Assembly (NCBI GenBank): GCA_019914995.1
Contig: CM034136.1
Span: 2,681,270-2,745,269 of the forward strand
DNA from: Acanthochlamys bracteata
Taxonomy: Eukaryota > Streptophyta > Magnoliopsida > Pandanales > Velloziaceae
Direction: 5' to 3'
DNA length: 64,000 nucleotides
The translations under genes and the position numbers were made by a program. This document shows, one piece after another, positions 37,997 through 50,000 of this stretch (positions are counted from its first letter, which is position 1; every line of letters begins with the position of its first letter). The notes below the pieces were generated by a model, which ran no database searches, was not told the DNA's origin, and worked only from the letters and a program-made list of their open reading frames with translations.

Positions 37997-39344
37997 ATTG
38001 CATGTGATGTTGTTTCTTACTATTGTTACTTGAAGAGGGTGGTGAATTCTTATTAATTATTATTGTTGTTGTTGGAAACTGGGAAAAAGTGTTAGCTTGG
38101 TTGGTTTTTGGGAGTATTGGGAATAATTTGTCATTCTCCTTGTTGTTACTTGATGTAATTCGTTGGTTTTTACTATATACTTACCGATTTTAAGTCAATC
38201 TGGTTTACAATTTGTGTTGATTATACTTATCTGTGGTTAAAGATCTTAGTGCTAACTGATATAGAGGGGATAAATTGCAAATCTGGATTGTTTTGTCTGA
38301 TTTTTGAAATGATTAAGAGAAGTAAAATAAAAGCATGCCCCTGCCGACACAGCTTCTACAGTTGTCCTCCCAGCCACATGCCATCTGATCTCTACGCATC
38401 AGCACTAGCATACTGCAGTTTTTAGGAATTGCTTGCTGGTGCATTGAGATGGTGTATTTTGGGCATCTTTATTGTTGGATGGGAAACTGAGAACTGGGTC
38501 GGTTACATTAAAGGAATATCAATATCATGAGTCATTATGGTTTTTGATTGATAAATAATGATTTAGTTAGATGTATGGCAACATGTTGTGTATGCCAAAA
38601 ATTTTCTCTCTTTTACTTAGATATCTGAAGAAAAAGAACTGAAGAAGGATATTGAAGCTGCTTGCTTGTATCCTTTCAATTGTGTGGCGATATGGTTAAA
38701 CTGAAACTTAGGATAATTCTTCTGGTAACTGTATGCTTACTATGTATGATTTACTACATTTCACCCCATTCCTGTTGTTGCCGACCTCATCCCTGCAGCA
38801 TAATGGTTAGAGAATCACATGCTTTTATAGTTGCTGCTGTTGTCGAAGGAATGCTTATGATTTTCTTTAGGAAAATTGTTGTTTGGGAGTATGCATAATA
38901 GTTAGGTGGTCAACTTTTCTCTTGCTATAGTTGACGGTTGCTGTTTGAGTTGCTGGTTAGCTTTTCCCATCTTCTGAACAAACACCATCATTTGGTTCTA
39001 CATTTATGTGGTCTGCAAACTAGATCCGTTCCATTTCATACATTGCTGTTTCTTATTGGATATGCAACATATGTGCTTTGCTTTGTTCACCTTTCTTATA
39101 CCTGTTTTGCCTTGACCTTACTTCAGTAAAACATGAACTTCTATTTTAGAAATGCTGTTCGTTGCAGTTTGGAGGCACTTTGTGTTTGCTTATTCAGTAC
39201 CCGTATGACTTTAAATTCTGTGCAGGCTGTTGTTGGATGTTTGAATTTGAAATTTTGCTTGGTTGCTTTCTGAAGTTGCTTTTGGGAAAATTTATAAAAT
39301 CGGTCAGTTCGTATCAATAATTGGTTCTCATTCTTTTGGGATTG
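37997..39344. other. RALF 3' region and intergenic sequence
   Basis: The T-rich first 200-250 bp is likely the RALF 3' untranslated region. Beyond it the sequence has intron- or spacer-like composition, and I see no supported coding exon. Confidence 0.45.
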
Positions 39345-39590
39345 CTTATGAAATAGAGCTTTTGTGAAATGAAGAGTATTTTTATTTTTTTTGAAAAATA
39401 AGCTCTATTTTTTTTACTTTCAAAAAAATAATAAAAATATGTAATAAAAAGATCTCACTCAGTAGAATTTTTCTACATTTTTTAAATTTTTAAATAAATT
39501 TTTTATATACTTATAAAATATATATTGAAAAACGTGAAATAGAGAATTAAAAAGTAGGGTTGAAAATAAGCTGAACCAAACAGCCCATTG
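39345..39590 (-). mobile_element. AT-rich MITE family, copy 3 (reverse orientation)
   Basis: Read on the minus strand it begins TTTGGTTCAGCTTATTTTC and contains the same ordered phrases as copy 1, including the complement of gatctcactc(a/c)gtagaattt near 39450. It ends near an aatagagctttt stretch. Confidence 0.55.
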
Positions 39591-40312
39591 TTCCTCTTAA
39601 TTGTATCTGGTAGATTTTAATAATTCATCACTGCATTGTGCTTTTGTTTCTATGAGAATCGTACTTTAGTTTGCCAGCTGGGTATATCTTTTGATTGCAC
39701 AGCTAGTCTACTTTATAAAAGGGCAAAGAATTCTAAGGAGAATTTCAGAAGGCAAGCAACGAATGTTTGCATTGGATAAGCAGAGATCAAAGACAGCCCT
39801 GACCTGGAATCTAACGAAATGGAGGAAAGTTGTATTCTAGGATGGGCTACAGCCTTCACTATGTAAACCAATGTTCCTCTGGTCCACTGTACAACAAAGA
39901 CCGTCACTCGAGTTGATAATGGAGACGTTCGGCTTAGCTTAGCAAAGTGCTTTTTACTTCAAAAAAATACCTGGTATTTCAATAAATTTTATAATATCTT
40001 ACAGATATTTTTTTAAATAGTACAAAAAATTAGATATTATAATATATATTGTTTTTATTAGATAAAAAATTAAACTTATGTTTTAAAACTTTTTTAAAAT
40101 ATTTTATTTTTTTATGATAATCACTCCCACTCGTTGTTATATAATTCAAGCGACCATGGATTCAGTAAATTATCCTCATCTCTCCTCCACTTGCATAAGC
40201 AGCGAGTAGTTTTTCTCAGCTCTAGAGGTCTATCTTTGGCTTTGAAAGCTCTCTTGACATATATAAATATGCGCCATAATTTTAAAATTGAACATTTCTG
40301 ATGGTGATTCAG
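39591..40312. other. Intergenic, no gene seen
   Basis: A segment at about 39930-40115, starting ttcggcttagcttagc and then AT-rich, resembles the MITE family only loosely. Nothing else is recognised. Confidence 0.4.
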
Positions 40313-40566
40313 AACCCGTTTGGCACAACTTATAATAAGCTACTTATCAATTTTTTTCTATTTTATATTTTTTAATATATATTTTATAAATATATAAAAA
40401 ATTTATTTAAAATTTTAGAAAGTATAGAAAATTTTTACGGAGTGAGATCTTTTTATTGTATATTTTTATTATTTTTTTAGAAGTAAAAAAATAGAACTCA
40501 TTTTAAAAAAAAATAAAAATATCTTCTATTTCAGAAAAATTCTATTTCATAAGTACTACCAAAATC
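40313..40566 (+). mobile_element. AT-rich MITE family, copy 4
   Basis: It begins cccgtttggcacaacttata and ends cataagtactaccaaaa. The interior includes aaaatttatttaaaatttta, tttttacggagtgagatctt and ttgtatatttttattatttt, closely matching copy 1. No coding capacity. Confidence 0.58.
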
Positions 40567-41120
40567 TCTCAATGTATTTGCCGATTGTAATTTGTAAGTT
40601 GACCAAAAGGACCAAATTTCATGTAATGCATGATTTAATTTATTTCTAGTCAACTTTTAACTTTTTTTTCAGTAATATACTTCTTTAGAAAATTAGAAAA
40701 TAATTCTAAACCCTCAAAACTCTCTAAATTAAAAAATTAATAAATAAAAAGAATTAGGTTTCATTTTCATGTTTCCTCTTAGTTGCTACTTGAATTTGAT
40801 TTATGCCAACGTTACATTGCCTTTTTACGTATATATTGATATTTATTAAAGCAAATATTAGGTATATATTTAATCAAATAAGCCTTAAATCATGTAATTA
40901 TGATATATATTTATTCTATCTCCTATCCGTTTGCAATACAAGTGTTTAATTTACTTTTGACGACCTGAGAGACGACACAAAATTTGAGATGATGGTACAT
41001 GTCAAGGCTAGAACTAGTGCTGCTTTCCCCGTTCGATCAATGGGAAATTAAAACTATTAAGCTGACATATTTTTGTCAATATGTTAAATTAGTCTATATA
41101 TATTATTTGTGTAAACTTAA
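40567..41120. other. AT-rich intergenic sequence
   Basis: Spacer between a MITE and a non-coding LTR element. No gene is seen. Confidence 0.45.
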
Positions 41121-41399
41121 TGATGAAAAACTATTTCTATCTATTCCATCTTATACTTTCTTTTTCATCAATTCTTTAATACAAATAATATATATAAACT
41201 CCTAATAATACTAAATAAAAAGAGTTCAAAATAAAAAAAATATAATTATAATAGAATTCTAAATTAAAAAAATATTTAATTTGAAGAACATATATTCGAA
41301 TATAACTAAAATATTAGATACATGAACTTTTCAAAGATATCACCAATGTCAACTTGCTCAATAAGTTATGAAAAATTATACTTGAACTTTTCAAAGTCT

Positions 41400-41890
41400 G
41401 ATATGTTGGATTAGATCAGATCTATTTGTCCGAATCGTGTTAGACTTGCATGTTCGAATCGGGTTAGATCTATATGTTCAGATCGGACTTATGTGCCCGG
41501 TTCAAGTCGACCTGTTTGTCCTGATTGGGTCGGATCTATTATAAGATTCGGATCGTCTGCTTGTGCGAATCAGGTCGGACTTAATCGGTTGGTGTAGATC
41601 TATATGATCGGATCGGATTGGTCTTGTCTATCTGGGTCAGATTGGATCTGTCTATCCAGATAACTTAGATTTGTCTATTCGGATCGAGTAGAGACTTGTT
41701 TGTCCTGATTGTGTCGTATCTGTATGTTCGAATCGAGTTGAACTTATATATCTTGGTCGGATAGAATCTATATATTCGAGTCGGATCGGATCTTTCTGTC
41801 TGGGTTGGATCGGATCTGACTCGATCTGAACCTAATGTGGATCAGATTTTGTTCAATTAGAATTAGATTTAACTGAGTCTATTTGGTCTA
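41400..41890. repeat. Degenerate minisatellite of about 30-40 bp units
   Basis: Repeated variants of a phrase like ggatcggatct-tctgtc-cgaatcgggt occur at irregular spacing of roughly 30-40 bp, all in one orientation. The array forms much of the interior of the TRIM-like element. Confidence 0.7.
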
Positions 41891-42156
41891 GTCCGGCTGG
41901 ATCAGATCTGGATTCAACCGTGATCAAATAGGTTTAGTCTAGACTGGTCCTACAAGAGGTCGAGTTAGTCTAATTCACTCTAGTCAGGCGGATCACTAGT
42001 GAAGTGAACACGAATTCTCCCTCTGTCTCTTCTAGCAACGATGAGATCTCCAGCGAAGTCTATTTTGATTGGCAGCAAGAGAGCAGCAGCCAATGACAGC
42101 GAGACTAGTTGACTCGATAAGGAAGTAGCATCGGGTCTGACGGTGAAAGACGATCG

Positions 42157-42318
42157 ATCGGGACGGTGCCTATAGTGAAGGGGCTGGTAAGAGCAGTTAG
42201 CAGTGATCGATTAGGAGAGATGGTGTTTTGCAACGGCAATCGGGACGGCACCAGCAGGGAAGGAGCCGATAAGAGCAGTTAGGTGATCGATTGAGACTGA
42301 GGTATTCTGCAACAGCAA
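42157..42318. repeat. About 82-bp direct repeat, two copies
   Basis: Units start at atcgggacggtgcc (42157) and atcgggacggcacc (about 42239). They share gaagg(g/a)gc, taagagcagttag, gtgatcgatt and tgcaac(g/a)gca in the same order. Just beyond, about 42470-42630, a second set of about 65-bp imperfect repeats shares the phrases atcttc and gatgacg(g/a) with agtctaaccg. Confidence 0.7.
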
Positions 42319-42835
42319 AGCGGCTGTAAAGGTAGCGACGACGGCATCGAGAGCAACTTTTTATTAGGCAGTAAATATAAATAGGTTAAATCGTCGGATC
42401 TACTCAAATTGATATGGTCGGAGTTGCTAACCACTGCAATCGTATCTCCACGATATCAGCGAGATCGTCTTGTCAAAATCTATCGCAATCGTCATCTTTC
42501 ACGATGACGGCAGATAGATTTAGAATGAAGTCTAACCGTCAGAGTTATTATCTTCTATGATGACGAAGAATAGATCTAATCATAGTCTAACCGGGAAAGT
42601 CGTTATCTTCAACAACGATAGCATATAGATATAGAAAATTATCCTGATACCATGATGAAAAATTATTTTTATTTTATATTATTCTTATTCTTATTCAGTA
42701 ATCCTTCAATACAAATACATTATATATATATATATATATAATTTTTTATAACAGTAAATAAGAAGATATAAGTTATATACTAAAAATGAAAGATATTTAT
42801 TTAATCTTAAGATATATTGTTGACTTACTCTAACA

Positions 42836-44900
42836 ATTTTTTCAAATTGGAGCAAAAATATGATTGATGTCTTGGTTAAGTCATGAAATATTTAATTTGA
42901 ATTATCTATAATCTGATCTGTCAGATTAGGTCGGAGTTGTTCGGAAATATTTAAAATTGATGTACAGATATTAAGTACATGCGAAAGTGAATTATAAAAT
43001 AAAAGATAACTATTAATCATATAAGATAAAAAGTTTAGAAAATATTTGAAAGTGTTTATAAAATGAATCTTATTTAATACAAAAAATATTTAAAAAAGTT
43101 TTTAAAAATAAATTTGACTTTTTTATCTAAAAATAATAATAATTATTACTATATATCAATACATAAATTGTATGATACATAATTTTTTGTAATTTTAAAA
43201 CTTTAAATAGAGAAATATAAAATAATTATTTAAATAATAAGTATTTGAAAGTTCTTCCAAATATTCTCTTAATCAATTTGAATAATCCCTCGTCAAAATT
43301 ACATAATTTAACTAATTAACTAGATAGCGAAAAGAGACAATTATCGTTTAGAACAAGGTAGGTGGGAAATAACATTTCCATGCTGCCCGAGTGCCGCACC
43401 CACATCCCTTTTTTTGTCAAAATTTTCTTTTTTGCATTAATAAAAATTTTACTATTCTTAAAAATAAATTTGTTTGTTTATTAAAATAGCTTCAGAATAT
43501 TTCAATTATTATAAATTATCAAATACCAAATATATCTTTTATTGTACAAAGATGATATTGAACTTCTTAGTTCTTAGACTATAATGAATTTCACCTTATT
43601 TGCTTGTGTTTAATTTAAATCAAAATTTTAAAAAATGTGTGTCTGATTTATTTTATTGTTAATTTATTTTTCAAAATTGAATTGAGCAAGATTTTTCTTC
43701 AGGAACACATGAGAATATTTTACAGTATTGCTTATATTATTTTTTATTCACATATTTTTTATATTTTTTAAATGAATTTTTTATAATATTTTAAATTTTT
43801 TTCAAAAATAAAGATAATTATGTATCGTACAATATTTATACATATAATAATAATTATTTTTTTAGTTGAAAAAATAAGGTTTATTTTTAAAAAAAATTTA
43901 AAATATGTTTCTTTTTAAAATATTTTTATCATAAACCTTTTGAAAAATTAATTTTGTTAACATTAAATAGATTATTAGTTGGTTCTTAGAGGGGATAATT
44001 TAGATTGGTGGGTCGATTTTGTATCGATTTATTTAATAACTGGGTCAAATTCGTTCAATCCTAACTCAACTTATAAATTTATACGTATTAAAATTGTCAG
44101 CCATAACATAACCTATTAATAATTGAGTCAAATTCGGGTCGATCTATTTAATAATTAAATAGTGAATGCCCATCAAAATGTTGATAGCTGAAAATTTTAA
44201 TTCTTTAGTATTTTAATCGGTACTAAAAATATCCCAAAAATATTTTATTTTTATTTTTTAAAAATATGTGGAGATATCTGAAATTTTATGATTATAAATA
44301 TCTACAAATAATTTCGATAAAGATTTGATAAACATATCTATCTAACAAAATTTTGATAAAACTCTTTATACGAAATTCAAATTCGTCTTTATAGAAACAC
44401 TTACATAGTAATACTTTCGATAATATTATAATTCTCATTTTACATTATTTTATTAAAAAATAATAATAATTAATTATAAATACCGTATATAATAATTTAT
44501 AAATTATTTTTATCGATTATCTTTATTGCCAATATTTAATATATAGAAAGAAAAATTCAAATATTGTTCTTTCAAAAGATGTCAATTCGAATTAGTGGAT
44601 CAATTTCGGATTAATTCGGATTAACTTATTTAATAAACGGATTAAATTTATTCAATTCTAATTCAATCTATATATTTATACGGGTCAAAATTTTTAATCT
44701 TAATCTTAATTAAATGTGTGAGTTTCGAATTGTATTTTTTGATAGAGTCATATATTGTCACCCATATTAGTAGTATAGACAACATACGAATGAATTAGCT
44801 ATTTTAGCTCCAGCGAAAGAACCCATATTCACTAATAACAGCCTCATATTGGACCAAGTCCCCTCGTACACCTTCAGCCTTGCATCTCCATTTCTAGTCC
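42836..44900. other. AT-rich intergenic sequence with two weak hAT-MITE relatives
   Basis: No gene is seen. Two blocks, about 43987-44175 and 44574-44767, resemble the RPS21-intron element. The second starts aaaagatgtcaattcg and ends attgtcacccat, close to that element's tagggatggcaattcg and tttgtcacccct. Both have interiors with gggtcaa, cgggtc and ttcgaatt phrases. The last 130 bp before 44999 belong to the CLPR3 promoter and leader. Confidence 0.45.
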
Positions 44901-44998
44901 TTTACACGGCTAGCACGTGCGAATTCTTTCTTATTCCAGGGAGATAATCTCTCCCTCGACATTTTCAGCAGCAGCTTCGAACAACGCTAAGCACAGCC

Positions 44999-47037
44999 AT
45001 GGCGCTCGCGAGCTTGGGCGTTCTCCGGCCCACGCCTTCATCAATCTTCCCTTCTTCTGCTTCTTCTTCTTCCTCTCCTCCCAAGCGTTCGTCGCCGGCG
45101 ATGATTACTTGCCGCAGCAGCAAGCAACCGCCAGTGCCGCCGTTGAATCCGAATGACCCTTTCCTCTCTAAGCTTGCATCAGCCGTCGCCGGCGCACCGC
45201 CGGAGCTCCTCGCTACTCCTCAACGCGGCGCTGACTCGTTGCCCTACCTCGATCTCTTCGACAACTCACCCAAGCTCATGGCATCCCCTGCGCAGGTTTC
45301 CTTCCTTTTTGACCTCTATTTCCCATTGAAACTGCGGAACCGTATTGTTTTCTTCATGAGGTCAATAGTATTTTGGTTGAAGACAAACTTAAAAGTAGTA
45401 GAAACTTAAATAGAAGCTATGAGAAATTTGTGATTGGTATTCTTCAAGTAGGTTCTTTTCCTTGCTCTCCTTTCACTATAACTAGTAGAACCTATTGATT
45501 TGTCAATTTCTGCAGTTTTAGGAGGGTGTGCTTGCAATAATGCTTTGTGATCCACCGTGCATTCCACTTGTACTGCTTTTATTTATTTATGATATCTTTA
45601 TGTTGAACTGTGTACTATTTTGTTGATCGAGTGGGTTGGATGCATTTATGTGACTGGTGTGATTGAGGCATTTAAAATTTTAAACTTTGGTAATGAAAAC
45701 GGCTACCTATGATAGATTGTCTCACCTCCAGTACTAAATGAATTGTTGATACTAGGAATACTTGGGTGATGTTGTTTTATTTTAGTCAATTATTTTCTAT
45801 GACAATGCATGTTAGATGCTTGAGTTATTAGTCTTTTGGTGTTTCAATTTGTGGCTGTTTTTTAATTTCTTGAGTTTATTTTGCTTGTATTATTCCTGCA
45901 GTGTTTAGTAGAAACTTATATATTGCATTGGCCCCATTTATTCTTTGCACCTTTTGGTAATGCTTATTTAAAAAATTGGCTACCTAACTAGGTGGAACGG
46001 TCTGTTTCTTATAATGAGCACCGACCAAGAAAGCCTCCTCCAGATTTGCCATCCCTGCTCCTGCATGGGCGAATTGTCTACATTGGGATGCCTGTATGTA
46101 TTCAGCTCTTTCTCTTGTTGCATCCTCTTCCTTCAATTGTAGATGTTACCCCTAGATGCGCTGTTTAAGGTATTTCGTTACATTATACTCTGTTCGTAAG
46201 AACCTCTTTATTTAGATTTAATTTCTATCTCAATAAAATGGTTCTTGAGGGCTGATGCATTTATGGACTAACTACTAGTTTGTTTTGGTCTTAATGATGA
46301 CTACGTCCTTTCAGAATGATGACTATGCCCTTTCAGAAGGATCATATCAATATGTATGCTTATTATCTAGTTATATTTATAATGCCCTCTGGTATCTTAT
46401 GTGCTATAGGGAACTTGGCAAGTTAGGGTACAATGTCTGAATTAAGCTAGGAAAGTAGGGAACTGTTTAGTCTGGTATCTCAATGTACAATCAAGGTGGT
46501 GTGTCAAAATGACTTCATCCATAGTGTATTATATTTGTAGATCACTGCACTGATTTAATGGTGTAACAATCTAAATATAAGTACAAAATTGTGGCATTCA
46601 AGAAGTTTATGAAGAAATATTGTATTTGTTGGCTCTAACCAAACTTACCTAAACAGTGGATTTTGATTTCTAAACTAGAATGATAAAACTGAAATATGTT
46701 ATAGATTCCATCCTCATTCTTTAGCATTACTTGCTTTTTGGAGGGTTTTAAATAAACAATTTACTGAAACTGCAAATCTCTCTTTTCTCATCTCCCTTAT
46801 TGTAGGCAAGTGTTTCGATGGTTAATATTAATGTCATAAAGCATCAAAGAGAAAGGAGCAATGTTTTTATGCAATAAAGTCAGTCTTTTTCTTTTCATAG
46901 TCAAGTACTTTAAACATGTGATGGTAGTAAAAGACCTTACTGCAAATATTGTATTATGCAATATTTTATATATTAATCTGTTAAATAAATAAATAAATAA
47001 ATAAATGTATATATATGTATGTATGTATATATGTATG

Positions 47038-47069
<32 letters not shown>

Positions 47070-50000
47070 TATATATATATATGTATATATGGATAGGATG
47101 CATTCTCTACACTCCATGCGCACTCCCTAGCTATTTTTGGCTAATGAGACCTCTAAATCTAATTTTCACCGTTAGATATAAACAATTAAAAGTTTAAAAT
47201 ATGCTGACAAAAGTTTAGCTCAATCGGACCATGATTCGACCTCCATCTGGCATCTTGATTAAGATAACATAAAAAAAAATATATATATTTTGTCAATTTT
47301 TACTATTTGTATTAATTTGATCAAGATGTCCGATGAAAGTCGAATTGAGGTCCGATTGGATTGAAATTTTATCAGCATATTTTTAACTCGTAGTCTTTCA
47401 TATCTAATGGTGACGATTAGATTTGAAGTTCTCTCTAGCCAAATATTATCAGGGAATGCGTATGGAGTGTATGGAAGATATGAAGTGCATACATCCTATC
47501 CCCTATATATATATAGGGATAGGATTTAGGCACATGCCATCTTAAAAGCATATGTGTACACATGCAGGCCAAAAGTGGCCGGCGAGCTTTCCAAATTCAA
47601 TTTTCACCGTTGGATATGAAAAATTATGCGTTGAGAACATGTTGATAAAATTTCAGCTCAATCGGAATACGAATCGATCTCCATCGGAACTCTTGATCAA
47701 AGTAACACAAAAACAAAATATATATCTTTTGTCAAATTTAACTTTTTATGTTATTTTGATCAAGAGTTCCGATGGAGGTCGATTCGTATTCCGATTGAGC
47801 TGAAATTTTTTCAACATGTTCTCAATTCATAGTTCTTCATATCCAACTGTGGAAACTAGATTTGGAGAGCTTGCCGGTCACTTTTGGACGGCATGTGTAC
47901 ACAAGTGCCTTTAAGATGACATGTGCTTATATCCTATCCCATATATATAGGGATAGGATAGGAGCACTCCCTCGTTAAGGGCACTCTCGGGTACTCCCTC
48001 TCCGGTTTATGGTCGGGGTGACCTTCAAGTCCAATCTCTACCGTTGGATATAAAGAACTATGAGTTAGAAACATATCTATAAAATTTTAGCTCAATTGGA
48101 CTACAAATTCACGTTCATTCGATCACTTGATTAAGATGACAAAAATGATATAATATATATATTTTTAAGTTTTCTTACTTTCTGTCATCTTGATCAAGTG
48201 ACCGGATGAATCTGAATTCGTAGTCCGATTGAGCTGAAATTTTATGGATGTGTTTCTAACTCATAGTTCTTCATATCCAACGGTGGAGATTGGATTTGGA
48301 GGCCATTCCGACCATAAACCGAGGAGGGAGTGTCCGGGAGTGCCCCTATCCCTTCCCTATATATATATATATCTTCAATTTGTCTCTAGAGATAGTTATT
48401 ATTTCGATCAATATGTGTGCTGATATTCTTTTGTTATTTTATATAAAAGCTGATCTTTGTTTAGAGTCTTTAGACATGATAAGAATTCTATTCTATTCTT
48501 TGTTTTTTTTTCCCTTTAGGAAGACTTAGTCTGTCTGCATGTGCATGTGTATGCACTTTGCGCTTATAGTGTTATCATCCACTGTGGTTTGCCTCTTTGT
48601 TAAGAGACAAATTCTTGAATATTTCCATTTATCTACAAGAAGGGCAAAAAGGAAATATGCTCGCACATTTGGTCGACCGTCAACTTAGACGTGTATTCAA
48701 AACATAACTAAACGGTTGACTAAAGTTAACTACTATAGAACTATTAGTTGTTCCTTGTTTAGAGCTTTAGGCAGGATAGGCATTTTATTTTTTTTGTCCT
48801 TGTTTTTCAGAGACTTACTCTATACCCTATGTGCATGTGCATATGTGTTCGACTTTGTGCTTGTAGTGTTAGCATCTGTTGTGGTTTCTGGATACACATT
48901 CTTGTCTATCCCTATGTACTGTTTACTGGAACAATATAAAAATGTTCTCCCACTTGGTTGACCGTCAACTTAGAAGTATATTCAAAACAATAAGTAAACA
49001 TTTGAGTAAAAAGAGCTACTATAGGACTGTTTAACTTCTTAATATAGTCATCCCATCAAATTTTAACATTAAAAATTTCCATCCATTGAGGAATGACTGT
49101 TTTTGTCTTTGTTTTAGCTTGTGCCTGCCGTGACAGAGCTTGTGATTGCTGAGTTGATGTACTTGCAATGGATGGACCCCAAAGAACCTATTTATCTATA
49201 CATCAATTCAACTGGGACAACTCGTGATGATGGTGAAACTGTATGGCCTTCTTTATTAATAGACTTTCTATAAGAGCTTGCTTTCTCCAAAGTCTTGCTA
49301 TTTGATGATGTAAGCTTCTTGACATAGTTTCTTTTTAGTAGAACATTTAGGTTTAAAAATTATTGGTGTTAATTATGTTTCCAACAGTCTTCCAGACTTG
49401 CTTTATTCTGCCTGTTCATAGCTTAATGCAATACCGACCAATAATTGAAATTTGGAATCATGCCTCTAGATATTGAGATAATGCAGAAAACTATGATATT
49501 AGGGTTGTATTGGCAGTCTTCTTTATCAGTAACCAGATGACTGCTTTACTATGTCACCTTGACTCATGGTTATGCTTCTTTTTTTTTTTTATTTATAAAT
49601 TTAGTTCTACTTCCTAGTAACCTGACTATTTTTTGCTTGTTTAAAAATCATTGCATCATTAAATTTTTGAAGCTGCCATTAAGAAGTTGTTCACGTTATG
49701 AAGCTAGGATATTAAATGCATTAGATCTTTTTTTGTGCCTAGCTATGTGCAGATGACTTGCTTTCGTGTAGTACATTTGCATGTAAACCAGAACATTTAC
49801 ATAGACATGTGGTGAATATATTCATCCTAACAGTGTCTATGTATCGCATTTGCTCATGCATGTTTTGATGGCTTTACTAGCTAGCACTTTTGGGAGGTGT
49901 ATGCATGTCCTATCTTGTTCTCTTAATGGTAATTTATATTTGTATGACTATATAGCTTTGTAAAGATGTCTGATTCATTAACTTCCAAGACAAGCAACCT

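Larger units (their letters stand above)
41121..42835 (-). mobile_element. Short non-coding LTR element, TRIM-like (fossil)
   Basis: A minus-strand LTR element without coding capacity. The right-hand (5') LTR is 42653-42835, which on the minus strand starts TGTTAGAGTAAGTCAAC and ends TTTTTCATCA, and is followed at 42652-42641 by TGGTATCAGGAT, a tRNA-Met-type primer binding site. The left-hand (3') LTR is about 41121-41364, with the same end tgatgaaaaa(c/t)tattt on the plus strand and similar blocks in the same order. The interior, only about 1.3 kb, is made of short degenerate repeats (41400-41890) and two sets of longer direct repeats. LTR divergence is high, so it is old. It depends on other elements for mobility. 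Confidence 0.6.

Noticed and set aside
37785-38033. A second plus-strand frame overlapping the RALF gene
   Set aside because: It is an out-of-frame shadow of the RALF coding region, with no signal peptide or known domain.
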